DNA of 59,746 bases from JBOGUF01 sp050696075 (GCA_050696075.1 JBOGUF010000113.1:1-59746), one strand, 5' to 3'; shown: positions 43,287 through 51,624, counted from the stretch's first letter. Translations and numbers: made by a program. The notes: generated from the sequence alone by a model not told the origin.

Positions 43287-44875
43287 CTCGGCCGCGTCAA
43301 CTCTCGCGAATCGTCGCGCTCCTTGTGATGGTGGCTCTGCTGGCGCCGCTGCTGCGCGCGCTAGCCGTCCAGGCGGGCGCGGGGCAGAGCGAAACCGATC
43401 CGTCCGTCGCCCGCTTCGAGGATGACGGGGACGACGAATATGGCGACATTGAAATTGATGCCGACTACGACGAGGAGCCGCCGCCAGAACCCGACGAACC
43501 TGTGGAGCCGATGTACAACGAGGAAGAATTCGAAGAGCTGAGCGATGACGACGACGGTGATGAGGCCAGCAGTGACGATGACGATCAACTCGAAATCAGT
43601 GACGACGACGACGGCGGGTTCGGCACATTTGATGACCACGACGATGACGACGACGTCGGTGCCGGCAGCGTTACCGTTGGCGCCGAAGACACGAGGGGGC
43701 GTCGATCCGGTGTGGTCATCGATGACGACGATGATCCCAACACCAGCGGCTACTATGCGGGCGAGATCATCGTCCGTCTCGTCAACGGCGGGTCGATTGA
43801 CGCGTTCAACGAGCGGCACGGCACGCGCACGATCGCCGCGATTGATAGCCGCGCCCTCTATCTCGTTCAGTTGCCAACCAACGTCGATTACGCCCGCATC
43901 GAAGCCGAATTGGTCGCGCACGGCGACACCGTCTGGGCCGAGTTGAACTACGTCAACGAGGCGCCAGAGGGACGACCGGGCTACTTCTTCACGAGTAGCG
44001 CGCCCGAGGTGACGGACGCGAACGATCAATACGCGCTCGACGTGATCGGTGTCGAGGCCGCGCGGTCCCGCGCGACTGGGAGCGGCGTGGTCGTTGCCGT
44101 GCTCGACACCGGCGTCGACGCGACGCATCCCGCCCTGCTAGGCCGTGTACTCACAACTGGGTGGAATGTCCTCGCCGGCAACGACGATACGCGGGATATC
44201 GGCAATAGCCTGGACGACGACGCGGACGGGGTCGTTGACGAGATGGTCGGGCACGGGACGCACGTCGCCGGCATCGTGGTGCAAGTTGCACCGGGTGCGA
44301 CGATCCTGCCGATCACCGTCCTGAACTCGGACGGCGTTGGCGACGCCTTTTTCCTCGCCAGCGGCATCTACCAGGCCATCGATCGTGGCGCGGACGTGAT
44401 CAACCTCAGCCTCGGGTCTACGCATGACGCAATCATCGTCGAGGAGGCAATCGCCGAGGCGCTGGCACACGGCGTCTCGATCGTCGCGGCTGCCGGGAAC
44501 GCGGCGACAGACGATCCGGTCGAGTATCCCGCCGCCTTCCCGCATACGATCGGTGTTGCCGCCACCGACGACCAGGATCGTAAGAGCGACTTCAGCAACT
44601 TCGGCGAGACGGTGACGATCGCCGCGCCCGGTGAGGACATCGTCAGCGCCGTGCCCGGCGACGGGCTGGAAGCGTGGGGCGGCACGAGCATGGCGACCGC
44701 GTTCGTCGCCGGCGCCGCCGCCCTGATCACCGGCGGAAACCCGGAGTTGCTCCCGGAGCAGGTACGTGATCGGCTGATGTCGACCGCCGAGGACATCTCC
44801 GGCGTGAACCCCGACTTCGACGGCGAACTCGGCGCCGGGAGACTCGACGTCGCCGCGGCAGCCGGCTGTCCATAG
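43283..44875 (+). CDS. Secreted subtilisin-like serine protease (S8) with acidic N-terminal linker
   Basis: The protein has 530 aa from the ATG at 43283, coupled to the CHAT gene. Residues 1-30 are a signal peptide (LSRIVALLVMVALLAPLLRA). Residues about 40-150 are an extraordinary Asp/Glu-rich stretch. Then comes a fervidolysin-like propeptide (about 160-235, GEIIVRLVNGG). The catalytic domain has Asp275 (AVLDTGVDATHP), His324 (GHGTHVAG) and Ser469 (GGTSMATAFVAG), so the triad is intact. The protein ends 62 residues after the catalytic serine, without an anchor. The acidic segment may bind calcium or keep the protein soluble. A hairpin follows the stop. Confidence 0.93.
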   Translation: MTRPRQLSRIVALLVMVALLAPLLRALAVQAGAGQSETDPSVARFEDDGDDEYGDIEIDADYDEEPPPEPDEPVEPMYNEEEFEELSDDDDGDEASSDDDDQLEISDDDDGGFGTFDDHDDDDDVGAGSVTVGAEDTRGRRSGVVIDDDDDPNTSGYYAGEIIVRLVNGGSIDAFNERHGTRTIAAIDSRALYLVQLPTNVDYARIEAELVAHGDTVWAELNYVNEAPEGRPGYFFTSSAPEVTDANDQYALDVIGVEAARSRATGSGVVVAVLDTGVDATHPALLGRVLTTGWNVLAGNDDTRDIGNSLDDDADGVVDEMVGHGTHVAGIVVQVAPGATILPITVLNSDGVGDAFFLASGIYQAIDRGADVINLSLGSTHDAIIVEEAIAEALAHGVSIVAAAGNAATDDPVEYPAAFPHTIGVAATDDQDRKSDFSNFGETVTIAAPGEDIVSAVPGDGLEAWGGTSMATAFVAGAAALITGGNPELLPEQVRDRLMSTAEDISGVNPDFDGELGAGRLDVAAAAGCP

Positions 44876-44896
44876 ACCGCCAACCTCAGAACGACC

Positions 44897-44943
44897 GAAC
44901 CGCCGCTTGGCGCCATCCTCGGATGGTTGCGAAGTGGCGGTTC
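44897..44943 (+). terminator. Hairpin after the subtilase gene
   Basis: The outer arms GAACCGCC and GGCGGTTC (8 bp) enclose an inner CCATCC/GGATGG stem, so the full structure spans 47 nt with internal bulges. No strong T-run follows. It is positioned 21 nt after the subtilase stop, as expected for the end of the sigma-CHAT-protease operon. The remaining gap to 45124 holds nothing else recognised. Confidence 0.65.
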
Positions 44944-45124
44944 TGGCGCTAATCTCTCCTTCGGTCAGGCATCGCTGTCGCGAATCGCTGCCGGACCCAC
45001 CGTGGAAATGGCACGTATGTAGACACCCGGTGAAGCCGGCCGCCACGCGTGGCCTGTTTCGCCGAATTCGCGTTGATTGGATTGGCGCGGCCGGATGCAA
45101 GGTTGAGGACGGCCTGAACTCGCA

Positions 45125-45622
45125 ATGGACGGCTTGGACGAAACGCCGGACGAAGAGCTTGTCGCCCAAGCGCAGGCGCGACTGGGTCCGCGCGCGGCGG
45201 CCGCTTTGCAGGCGGCACGCCAGGAGGCAGCTGCCCTCGGCCGTGGCTACGTCTGCACCGAACACTTGCTCGTCGGGCTGGCGCGGGAGCGCGACAGTGT
45301 CGCCGCCCGCGCCTTGGCGGCCCTGCAGCTCTCGGCGGAAACCCTTCACCAGCGGGTCTACTTTATCGCCGGTCGCGGCAATGGCGCTGTGGTCGAACCC
45401 TCCGCGCTTCCGCTCTCACCGCGAATGCGCCACGTTCTCGTCTCGGCCGAGCATGAGGCCGCCCGTCGTGGACTGACCGAAATCGGGACCATTCACCTGT
45501 TGGTGGGCCTCGTCCGCGAGCGCGTTGGCCTAGCCGTGTTGCTGCTCCATGTTCCCGGAATTGGCTTGGAGCGGATCGGCGTCGAAATCCTACGCTGCGT
45601 CCGCGAGGGCGCCCGCGATTAG
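45125..45622 (+). CDS. Stand-alone Clp N-terminal-domain protein
   Basis: The protein has 165 aa. Two copies of the Clp_N repeat are seen: ALQAARQEAAALGRGYVCTE followed by HLLVGLARERDSVAARALAA, then VLVSAEHEAARRGLTEIGTI followed by HLLVGLVRERVGLAVLLL. No AAA ATPase domain is attached. In ClpA/ClpC this domain binds adaptors and substrates, so a free copy could act as an adaptor or substrate decoy. It lies 250 bp after the subtilase gene and may belong to the same proteolysis-related locus. It ends back-to-back with the M24 peptidase gene. Confidence 0.9.
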   Translation: MDGLDETPDEELVAQAQARLGPRAAAALQAARQEAAALGRGYVCTEHLLVGLARERDSVAARALAALQLSAETLHQRVYFIAGRGNGAVVEPSALPLSPRMRHVLVSAEHEAARRGLTEIGTIHLLVGLVRERVGLAVLLLHVPGIGLERIGVEILRCVREGARD

Positions 45623-46744
45623 TTACTCCATCACGATCAACTCGCGCGTCGCTTCGTTGAGTCGTTCGCCACCGGCGTCGGTGCAGAGGACGGCGTCCTC
45701 GATTCGGATCCCGAACTGTCCTTCGAGGTAGATCCCCGGCTCGTCGCTGAAGACCATGCCCGATGCCAACGGCATCGCGTTCCCTCCGACCAGATACGGC
45801 TCCTCGTGGACATCGAGCCCGAGCCCGTGACCGACCCGGTGCAGAAAGGCAGCGCCGTAACCGGCGTCGGTGATGACGGCGCGCGCGACCTCGTCGAGCC
45901 GTTCGCAGGGCACGCCGGGCGCGACCGCGTCCAACGTCGCCTGATTGGCGTCGAGCACGATTTGATAGACCCGGCGGAACTCGTCCTCCGGCTCCCCGAT
46001 GTGAACCGTGCGCGTGATGTCGGAGTTGTACCCCTCGATCGTCCCGCCCCAGTCGAAGAGGACCGTGTCGCCGTACTGGATGACCCGATCACCGGTGTGA
46101 TGGTGGGGGGAGGCGGAATTCGGGCCTGAGGCGCAGATGCCAAACCCGCCGCTCAATCCGCGGGCGCGCATCAACCCGGTCAAGCGCTCCATCGCCCGCG
46201 TCTCGGTCAAGCCGCTGATCGGTTGGGTGATGAACTCCATCCAGGCGTCGTCGGTGCGGCGCGAGGCTTCTTTCATCAACTCGATCTCGCGGTCGTCCTT
46301 GATCATCCGCAGATGGCGCATGACGCCGGCCGCCGGCAACCAATTCGCGCCTTCCATCGCCCCTTGCAGGCGAAGCAGGAAGACGCTCCACAGCTCGTCG
46401 CTGACGGCGACCGACTTGCCGGCGACGTCGCCGGCAAGATGGGCGACCATCTCGGCGGGCGCCCGCGTCTCTTCCCAGGCGTGGATCTCGATTTCAAGCA
46501 GTTCTTGTCGGGCGCGGAGGAGCGGCGCTTCCAGCACCGGCATCACCATCTTCGGGTCGCCCTCGTCTGGGACGAGCAGCAAGTTCAGGCGCTCACTCTC
46601 ATGGGCGTCGAAGCCAAGGAGGTAAACGAGGTCCGAAGACGGTCCGATCAGCAGCAAGTCGACGCCTTGCCGCTTCAGCTCGTCCTGCGCGCGGCGCACG
46701 CGGTCGAAGTAGATCCCCGCCATCGTCAGGTCGGTCGTCGCCAC
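45623..46744 (-). CDS. M24-family metallopeptidase (aminopeptidase P / Xaa-Pro dipeptidase-like)
   Basis: The protein has about 373 aa. I chose the GTG at 46744 because AGGAGG lies 9 nt upstream; an in-frame ATG at 46723 is an alternative. An N-terminal creatinase-like domain (LLLIGPSSDLVYLLGFDAHE) precedes the pita-bread domain. Metal ligands can be read in VLFDWGGTIEGYNSDITRT (two Asp), RVGHGLGLDVHEEP (His), VFSDEPGIYL (Glu) and GIRIEDAV (Glu). It is a cytoplasmic peptidase acting on Xaa-Pro bonds or on small amides such as creatine. It is transcribed alone. Confidence 0.93.
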   Translation of the reverse strand: MATTDLTMAGIYFDRVRRAQDELKRQGVDLLLIGPSSDLVYLLGFDAHESERLNLLLVPDEGDPKMVMPVLEAPLLRARQELLEIEIHAWEETRAPAEMVAHLAGDVAGKSVAVSDELWSVFLLRLQGAMEGANWLPAAGVMRHLRMIKDDREIELMKEASRRTDDAWMEFITQPISGLTETRAMERLTGLMRARGLSGGFGICASGPNSASPHHHTGDRVIQYGDTVLFDWGGTIEGYNSDITRTVHIGEPEDEFRRVYQIVLDANQATLDAVAPGVPCERLDEVARAVITDAGYGAAFLHRVGHGLGLDVHEEPYLVGGNAMPLASGMVFSDEPGIYLEGQFGIRIEDAVLCTDAGGERLNEATRELIVME

Positions 46745-46897
46745 CTCTACTCTCCTCCTGCCTGCGCACCAGAAAGACCCCAACGCGCGAGCGGCGATTC
46801 TATCACCGTTGGGCGAGGCCCTTGACGGCGCGTCCAGCCCCGTGCGACGTTGCCGGTCAGCACCATCGGCGCAACCAACGAGCGCGAGGAGCGAACA

Positions 46898-47956
46898 GTG
46901 GTGAGGGTTGAGGGGGCCAAGGAACGGGTGGCAGGGGCGCCAAGACCCAAGCTCGGCGATTTGTCAGCGGACGGTCTGTACTACTGGGATGGAGACATTT
47001 GGCAGTGGCAGAGGTTGTGGCTCGTGCCGGATGAGGTCGTCGATGCCGTGCGTCGGTGCTTCGCGAGACCAGTGACCGCCGTCCACTTTCTTGCTGCCGG
47101 GCTCCTGAACCAGTCCTGGCGGATCGATGCGGATGAGGGCGCCAGCATCCTGCGGACCAGCCGACCGGAACGATCGCGGGATCAGGTCGCGTACGAACAT
47201 GCCCTTACGCGCGAGCTCAACAAGCACGTCGACGTCGTCGTGCCGCCCCTGCCTGGACGCGACGGCGAAACGATCCAGCACTGGCGCGGACGGATCTTGT
47301 CGCTCTTCCCCTTCGTCGAGGGAGGCTCAGGCGTGTCCATGAGCGCGGATGATCGCGGTCGGCAGACCGCGACCGTGCTCGCGCATTTCCACCGCGCAAG
47401 CCTCGCCCACGTCGGATTCGGCCAGCGGCCCGGGTTCCGCGCGGTCGACGAGCACCCACGGTGGATCTGGTCAGCCGTCAAACCCGTTCTCAGGCAAGAT
47501 CTCGACGGCACGGAAGACTTCGACAACTTATGCCGCGCGCTCGACCGCGAGATCGCTGTCCTGGACGCCTGGCTCGACGACCTCGGAGCCTCGGGTCGCC
47601 TCGTGCCGCGGGCGACCGTCCACGGCGACTTCAATCCCCGCAACCTGATCTTCCGCGACAATCGCTTGGTAGCCGTTATCGACTGGGATGATTGCCGTGT
47701 CGAGCCCATTGCGTGGGAGGTCGCGCGGGCGGCGTTCGGCGAAACCGACATCGAACCTCGCGCGTTTTGGCATGCGTACCTCTATGCCGGTGGACCGCTC
47801 GCCCCGCAAGACGCTGAGCTTCTTGGCGGGTTCGCCTGCATCGGCGCCCTTTCGGAACTGAAGTGGACCGTCAAGAACGGCAAGGCTACTCCACACGCGG
47901 TCGAGCAGGTGCGCGAGGTTGCGGTAGCCCTTACCCGGTTCGGCAATGGACGTTGA
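46898..47956 (+). CDS. APH/ChoK-type phosphotransferase
   Basis: The protein has about 352 aa from the GTG at 46898, which has GAGGAG six bases upstream. A TTG at 46850 in the same frame lacks such a site. The kinase core is present: ATVHGDFNPRNLIF (catalytic Asp and Asn) and VAVIDWDDCRVEPIAWEVAR (metal-binding Asp). The N-terminus carries a short ADGLYYWDGDIWQWQ motif like those seen in DUF2510-type tags. Substrates of this family include aminoglycosides, homoserine and choline. Nothing here decides between them, and resistance should not be assumed. Confidence 0.88.
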   Translation: MVRVEGAKERVAGAPRPKLGDLSADGLYYWDGDIWQWQRLWLVPDEVVDAVRRCFARPVTAVHFLAAGLLNQSWRIDADEGASILRTSRPERSRDQVAYEHALTRELNKHVDVVVPPLPGRDGETIQHWRGRILSLFPFVEGGSGVSMSADDRGRQTATVLAHFHRASLAHVGFGQRPGFRAVDEHPRWIWSAVKPVLRQDLDGTEDFDNLCRALDREIAVLDAWLDDLGASGRLVPRATVHGDFNPRNLIFRDNRLVAVIDWDDCRVEPIAWEVARAAFGETDIEPRAFWHAYLYAGGPLAPQDAELLGGFACIGALSELKWTVKNGKATPHAVEQVREVAVALTRFGNGR

Positions 47957-48025
47957 AGGTGAAATCGCCCTGCTCCTTTGGAGGCATGGGGCATCATCGA
48001 AAGCATCAGATCCTGCTGACGAACC

Positions 48026-48047
48026 GGGCGGACACGGCGGTCCGCCC
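48026..48047 (+). terminator. Hairpin after the APH-type kinase gene
   Basis: GGGCGGAC and GTCCGCCC form a perfect 8-bp stem with a 6-nt loop, 70 nt after the stop codon. No T-run follows. Confidence 0.5.
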
Positions 48048-48106
48048 TGGTGCATTACCGGACCGTCGCGACTCTGACACAGACCTATATTGAGGTCGCT
48101 TGCCGA

Positions 48107-48134
48107 TTGACGCCCGCGCTACGGACCATATAAT
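48107..48134 (+). promoter_or_regulatory. Strong sigma-70 promoter upstream of a 24-codon ORF
   Basis: TTGACG (48107-48112) and a perfect TATAAT (48129-48134) are 16 bp apart. This is the best match to the bacterial consensus in the window and stands out in such GC-rich DNA. The expected start is near 48141, giving a leader of about 105 nt before the short ORF. The transcript could also be a small RNA. Confidence 0.78.
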
Positions 48135-48245
48135 GGCAAGTAGGCGAACAAACAGGTTGTGGGCGCCCGTTGTTTCTGGGACACGCCGAACGGTGGTTCG
48201 TACCGCCGGCAGCGCGGCAGCAGATCACACGCGGAGGTACTTACC

Positions 48246-48320
48246 ATGAATCGCGTTTTGCATTTCTGGAACCGTATCACGGCTCAGGTGCGCTACTGGC
48301 TCAATCGGGGCAAGGCGTAA
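48246..48320 (+). CDS. Predicted 24-aa cationic amphipathic peptide
   Basis: The ATG has CGGAGG at a spacing of 8 nt and a strong promoter about 110 bp upstream. The frame encodes 24 residues (starting MNRVLHFWNRIT and ending LNRGKA) and stops with TAA. Hydrophobic residues (V4, L5, F7, W8, I11, V15, W18, L19) alternate with Arg, His and Lys in a way that fits an amphipathic helix that could lie on a membrane. No family is recognised. The 289-bp gap before it contains only the kinase hairpin and the promoter. The gap after it (48321-48567) holds nothing clear. Confidence 0.5.
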   Translation: MNRVLHFWNRITAQVRYWLNRGKA

Positions 48321-48567
48321 CGGCGCGGTCCACCTGCCCGCCATGAACCGTCGTGACCGACGAGGTCGGCTCGCGCCGAACATGGATTGAACGCGTCGCC
48401 CGCGGTATTGAGCACGTCTCCTCCGGGTTGTGCGGTCGACACGTTGAATCGACCGGTTTCCGGTGCTACGCTCAGCACACCGCGTCGCCGGATCCTGGCG
48501 CCCCCGCGCCGGGTCCGGCGCTGTTGCGTTGCATTTGACGCCCCGCGGCTGTGAAGCATTGAGATGC

Positions 48568-50865
48568 GTGAAACGCGAATGGGGGTTCTCGTTGCAAACC
48601 GGGTTTTCTCCCTACTCGACCGCTCATCCGGCCGGTCTGCCTGATCTCAGCATCGCGATCGACATCGACGGCGTCCTCACCGAACACCCACGCCCGCTGG
48701 CGAAAGCCGCCGCCGCCCACTTCGGGATCGACCTCCCAGAGAGCGCCTTCATCGACTCGGCCGGGCTCAACGTGCCAGTGCAAATTCGCGACTGGGTCTA
48801 CCGACCGGGTGGACCGGCCGCGAACCTGCGCTCCCACCCGAGCGGACCCGCCTTCATGACGCGCGTCCTCGAACTCTTCGGCCCGGATCGCGTGATGATC
48901 ATCACCGCGCGCCCGGCGCAATCGGCCGAGATGACGCTCGGCTGGTTGCGCGAGCACGGTTTCCCCGACTGCGAAATGATCTTCGCCGACGAGAAGGCGA
49001 CGATCGCCATTTCCAGCGGTTGCACCTTCGCCGTCGAGGATAGCGAGCGCCACGCGCTTAGCTACGCGGCCGCCGGCGTCACTTGTTTCTTGATTGGCCA
49101 GGAAGGGAATGGCCACGGGGCGACGCCGGGGATCGAGCGCTTCAAGGACCTCGACGGCGTCCTGCGCACGCTCGAAGCGATCGTCGGGAGCCACAAGCTC
49201 GGCTTGCCCGTTAACGGCGCGCGGGAACTGCCGATCGTTCCCCGGCGACCAAAGATGGTCGTCAGCGACGCGATCCATCCGACGGCCCGCGAGGCGTTGA
49301 GCATACACGGTGAGATCGTCGACGTCGTCGGCACCGACGAACCCGCGCTCCTGGCCGTGCTCCACGATGCCGACGCCCTGATCGTGCGTAGCGAGACCCA
49401 AGTCACCGCGTCAGTGATCGACGCCGCGCCGAAGCTGCGAGTCATTGCCCGCGCTGGCGTCGGCGTCGATAACATCGACCTCGACGCGGCGACCCGCGCG
49501 GGCGTCCTTGTCCTCAATGCCCCCGGCGCCAACGCGACCTCGGCCGGCGAGCACACCATCGCCCTTCTCCTCGCCGTCACCCGACAACTTCCCTACGCCA
49601 ACGAGTCGACCCACGCCGGGCTATGGCAACGCAAGACGATCAAGCCGATCGATTTGCGTGGGCGCACGGTTGGCATCGTCGGCCTGGGGCGCGTTGGCGC
49701 GGTCGTCGCCAAGCGGCTCCTCGCCTTTGAGATGAACGTCATCGCCTACGATCCCTATATCGCAACCGAGCGCTTCGTCGAGCTTGGCGTAACGCCGGTC
49801 GAACTCGACGCACTCTGGGAGACGGCGGACATCATTACCTTCCACCTCCCGGCGACAAACGGGACCCACCACATGCTCAACGCCACTACCATCCAACGTC
49901 TTAAGCCGGGGACAATCGTGCTGAATTGCGCCCGCGGCGAGGTGGTCGATGAGCAGGCATTGGCCGACGCGCTTCGAAGCGGCCGGGTCGCGGGCGCCGG
50001 CGTCGACGTCTTCCCACACGAACCCTGTCACGAGAGTCCGCTCTTCGGGCTGCCGAACGTCGTGCTCACGCCGCACACCGGCGGGTCGAGCGCCGAGGCG
50101 CTGTCGGCCGTCGGGGAGATGATCAGCACAACGACCATTGCCGCCCTCAATGGGCAGGCGGTGCCAAACGCGGTCAACCTGCCGCCGGCCTCCCTCCTCG
50201 CGCCGGAGCTGCAACGCCTGACCAACGTCGCCGGTGCGGCTGGTCATCTGCTGGCGGTGCTCCAGCCCGACACGCCGGAGACGATCCGGGTCACCACGCG
50301 CGGCCTGGTCGCGGCGGACATCGTCGAACACGTCTTGGCCGCGGCGCTGAGCGAGGCGTTGATCCGCTGGACCAACCGCCGCGTCACGCCGGTCAACGCC
50401 CGGCTTATCGCGGAGGATGCTGGGATCGCGATCAAAACGATCACGGCCACCCCCGACCCGGCCGTTGAACCCTCCTTTGCCTTCGAGGCGAGTGGAGACC
50501 CGGTGCGCCACGTCAAGGTCGCCTGGGATCGGACGACCGCGGGCATTGTCGAGATTGACCGCTTCACGTTGGAGCGGGCGCTGGCGGGTGAGGTGATCAT
50601 CACCCACCACCGCGACCAGCCGGGCGTCGTCGGTCGCCTCGGCACGATCCTTGGCCGGCACGAGGTTAACATCGCCGGCATGCAGGTAGGTCGCCACCAT
50701 CGCGGCGGCGAGGCGATCATGGTCCTCAACGTCGATGACGAAATCTCCGACGCCGCCCTCGACGAAATCCGCGTCATCCCCGGCGTCAAGACTGCCTTTA
50801 AAGTCTCCCTACCGCCGGCGGAGAGCCGCGCTCCCCGCCCGCGATTGGTGGCGGTCGGAGGCTGA
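48568..50865 (+). CDS. serA: Fusion of a HAD-superfamily domain to D-3-phosphoglycerate dehydrogenase
   Basis: The protein has about 765 aa. The start is uncertain: GTG at 48568 is used here, and TTG at 48592 or GTG at 48463 are possible. Residues about 28-200 are a HAD domain with motifs I (AIDIDGVL), II (MIITARP), III (DEKATI) and IV (AVEDSE). Residues about 230-765 are a full-length SerA: substrate domain, NAD-binding VGIVGLGRVGAVVAKRL, catalytic Arg (NCARGEVVDEQAL), Glu (VFPHEP) and His (LTPHTGG), then the allosteric domain and a C-terminal ACT domain (HHRDQPGVVGRLGTILGRHE). It makes 3-phosphohydroxypyruvate, the first step of serine synthesis. The HAD part could add a phosphatase step. 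Confidence 0.9.
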   Translation: MKREWGFSLQTGFSPYSTAHPAGLPDLSIAIDIDGVLTEHPRPLAKAAAAHFGIDLPESAFIDSAGLNVPVQIRDWVYRPGGPAANLRSHPSGPAFMTRVLELFGPDRVMIITARPAQSAEMTLGWLREHGFPDCEMIFADEKATIAISSGCTFAVEDSERHALSYAAAGVTCFLIGQEGNGHGATPGIERFKDLDGVLRTLEAIVGSHKLGLPVNGARELPIVPRRPKMVVSDAIHPTAREALSIHGEIVDVVGTDEPALLAVLHDADALIVRSETQVTASVIDAAPKLRVIARAGVGVDNIDLDAATRAGVLVLNAPGANATSAGEHTIALLLAVTRQLPYANESTHAGLWQRKTIKPIDLRGRTVGIVGLGRVGAVVAKRLLAFEMNVIAYDPYIATERFVELGVTPVELDALWETADIITFHLPATNGTHHMLNATTIQRLKPGTIVLNCARGEVVDEQALADALRSGRVAGAGVDVFPHEPCHESPLFGLPNVVLTPHTGGSSAEALSAVGEMISTTTIAALNGQAVPNAVNLPPASLLAPELQRLTNVAGAAGHLLAVLQPDTPETIRVTTRGLVAADIVEHVLAAALSEALIRWTNRRVTPVNARLIAEDAGIAIKTITATPDPAVEPSFAFEASGDPVRHVKVAWDRTTAGIVEIDRFTLERALAGEVIITHHRDQPGVVGRLGTILGRHEVNIAGMQVGRHHRGGEAIMVLNVDDEISDAALDEIRVIPGVKTAFKVSLPPAESRAPRPRLVAVGG

Positions 50866-50875
50866 GGGGTTTGCC

Positions 50876-51571
50876 CTAAACCCTCGACCGCTGCTCCGCC
50901 AACTCAGCCAGACCCCACAGGTCGCGCCAGGTAAAGTCAGACGCTGGCCCCTCGGTCCGCGGCGCGGCAGCGCGGTTGACCCACGCCGTCTGCATGCCGA
51001 CTTGCCGCGCCGGGCCGTTGTCGTACTTGAAGCCGAAGGCGACGTGCAGGATGCGCGCGGGCGCGACGCCGATCCGGTCGAGCGCCTGCTCGAAGACCGT
51101 CAACGACGGCTTGTAGGCCCGGAAATCCTCGGCCGTAATCACGTCGTCGAAGGCAACGCCGATGTGGTGGAGCGAATGGCGGATGATGTCCTGGTCGCTA
51201 TTGGAGATGATGACGAGCTTAAGACCCGCTTCCTTGGCGCGCATCAGCGCGGGGGCCGTGTCGTGGAACGGCTGCCAGGAACGCATCGAGCGCACCAACC
51301 AATCCCCCATGTCTTCCCGCCAGGGGTAGCCGCGTTCTTCACACCACAGGTGCAGGCTCTTGCCGAGGATGGCCTTGTAAGATTGGTACGGGTCTTGAAT
51401 CAGGTCAAACTGGATCGCTTCCCAGCGCGCCCGCAACTCATCACCTCGCGGTGGGCTCTCGTCACCACTCCACAGGGCAACGTCATAGAGAAAGGCGCCG
51501 ATGCCGCCTTCCCAGTCGATCAGTGTGCCGTAGCAATCGAACGTACAGACCTCGATCGCATTGACGTCCAT
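50876..51571 (-). CDS. Haloacid dehalogenase-type II HAD hydrolase
   Basis: The protein is about 231 aa, starting at the ATG at 51571 with AGGAG four bases upstream. Motif I is TFDCYGTLIDWEGGI, the form seen in type II L-2-haloacid dehalogenases and related hydrolases. Motif II is VIISNSDQDIIRHSL. Motif III is in DFRAYKPSLTVFEQAL (Lys). The last motif region reads FGFKYDNGPARQVGMQT. Substrates may be haloacids, phosphoglycolate-like compounds or others. It lies 53 bp after an aminotransferase gene on the same strand and converges with the serA fusion 10 bp away. Confidence 0.9.
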   Translation of the reverse strand: MDVNAIEVCTFDCYGTLIDWEGGIGAFLYDVALWSGDESPPRGDELRARWEAIQFDLIQDPYQSYKAILGKSLHLWCEERGYPWREDMGDWLVRSMRSWQPFHDTAPALMRAKEAGLKLVIISNSDQDIIRHSLHHIGVAFDDVITAEDFRAYKPSLTVFEQALDRIGVAPARILHVAFGFKYDNGPARQVGMQTAWVNRAAAPRTEGPASDFTWRDLWGLAELAEQRSRV

Positions 51572-51592
51572 CGGTCTCCTCAAGGCTCCAAC

Positions 51593-51609
51593 ATGTCCCA
51601 AGTGGACAT
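51593..51609. promoter_or_regulatory. Inverted repeat in the leader of the HAD gene
   Basis: ATGTCC and GGACAT are separated by 5 bp, 22 bp upstream of the HAD start. It could be an operator or an mRNA hairpin. Confidence 0.35.
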
Positions 51610-51624
51610 AAAAGCTGATTGCTA

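Noticed and set aside
39195..44875. CHAT locus considered as part of a type III-E CRISPR (Craspase) system
   Set aside because: No gRAMP effector, no Cas1/Cas2 and no CRISPR array are visible. Only the TPR-CHAT and sigma/anti-sigma parallel remains.
46898..47956. APH-type kinase as an aminoglycoside resistance gene
   Set aside because: The family includes many other small-molecule kinases, and no resistance gene or mobile context is present.
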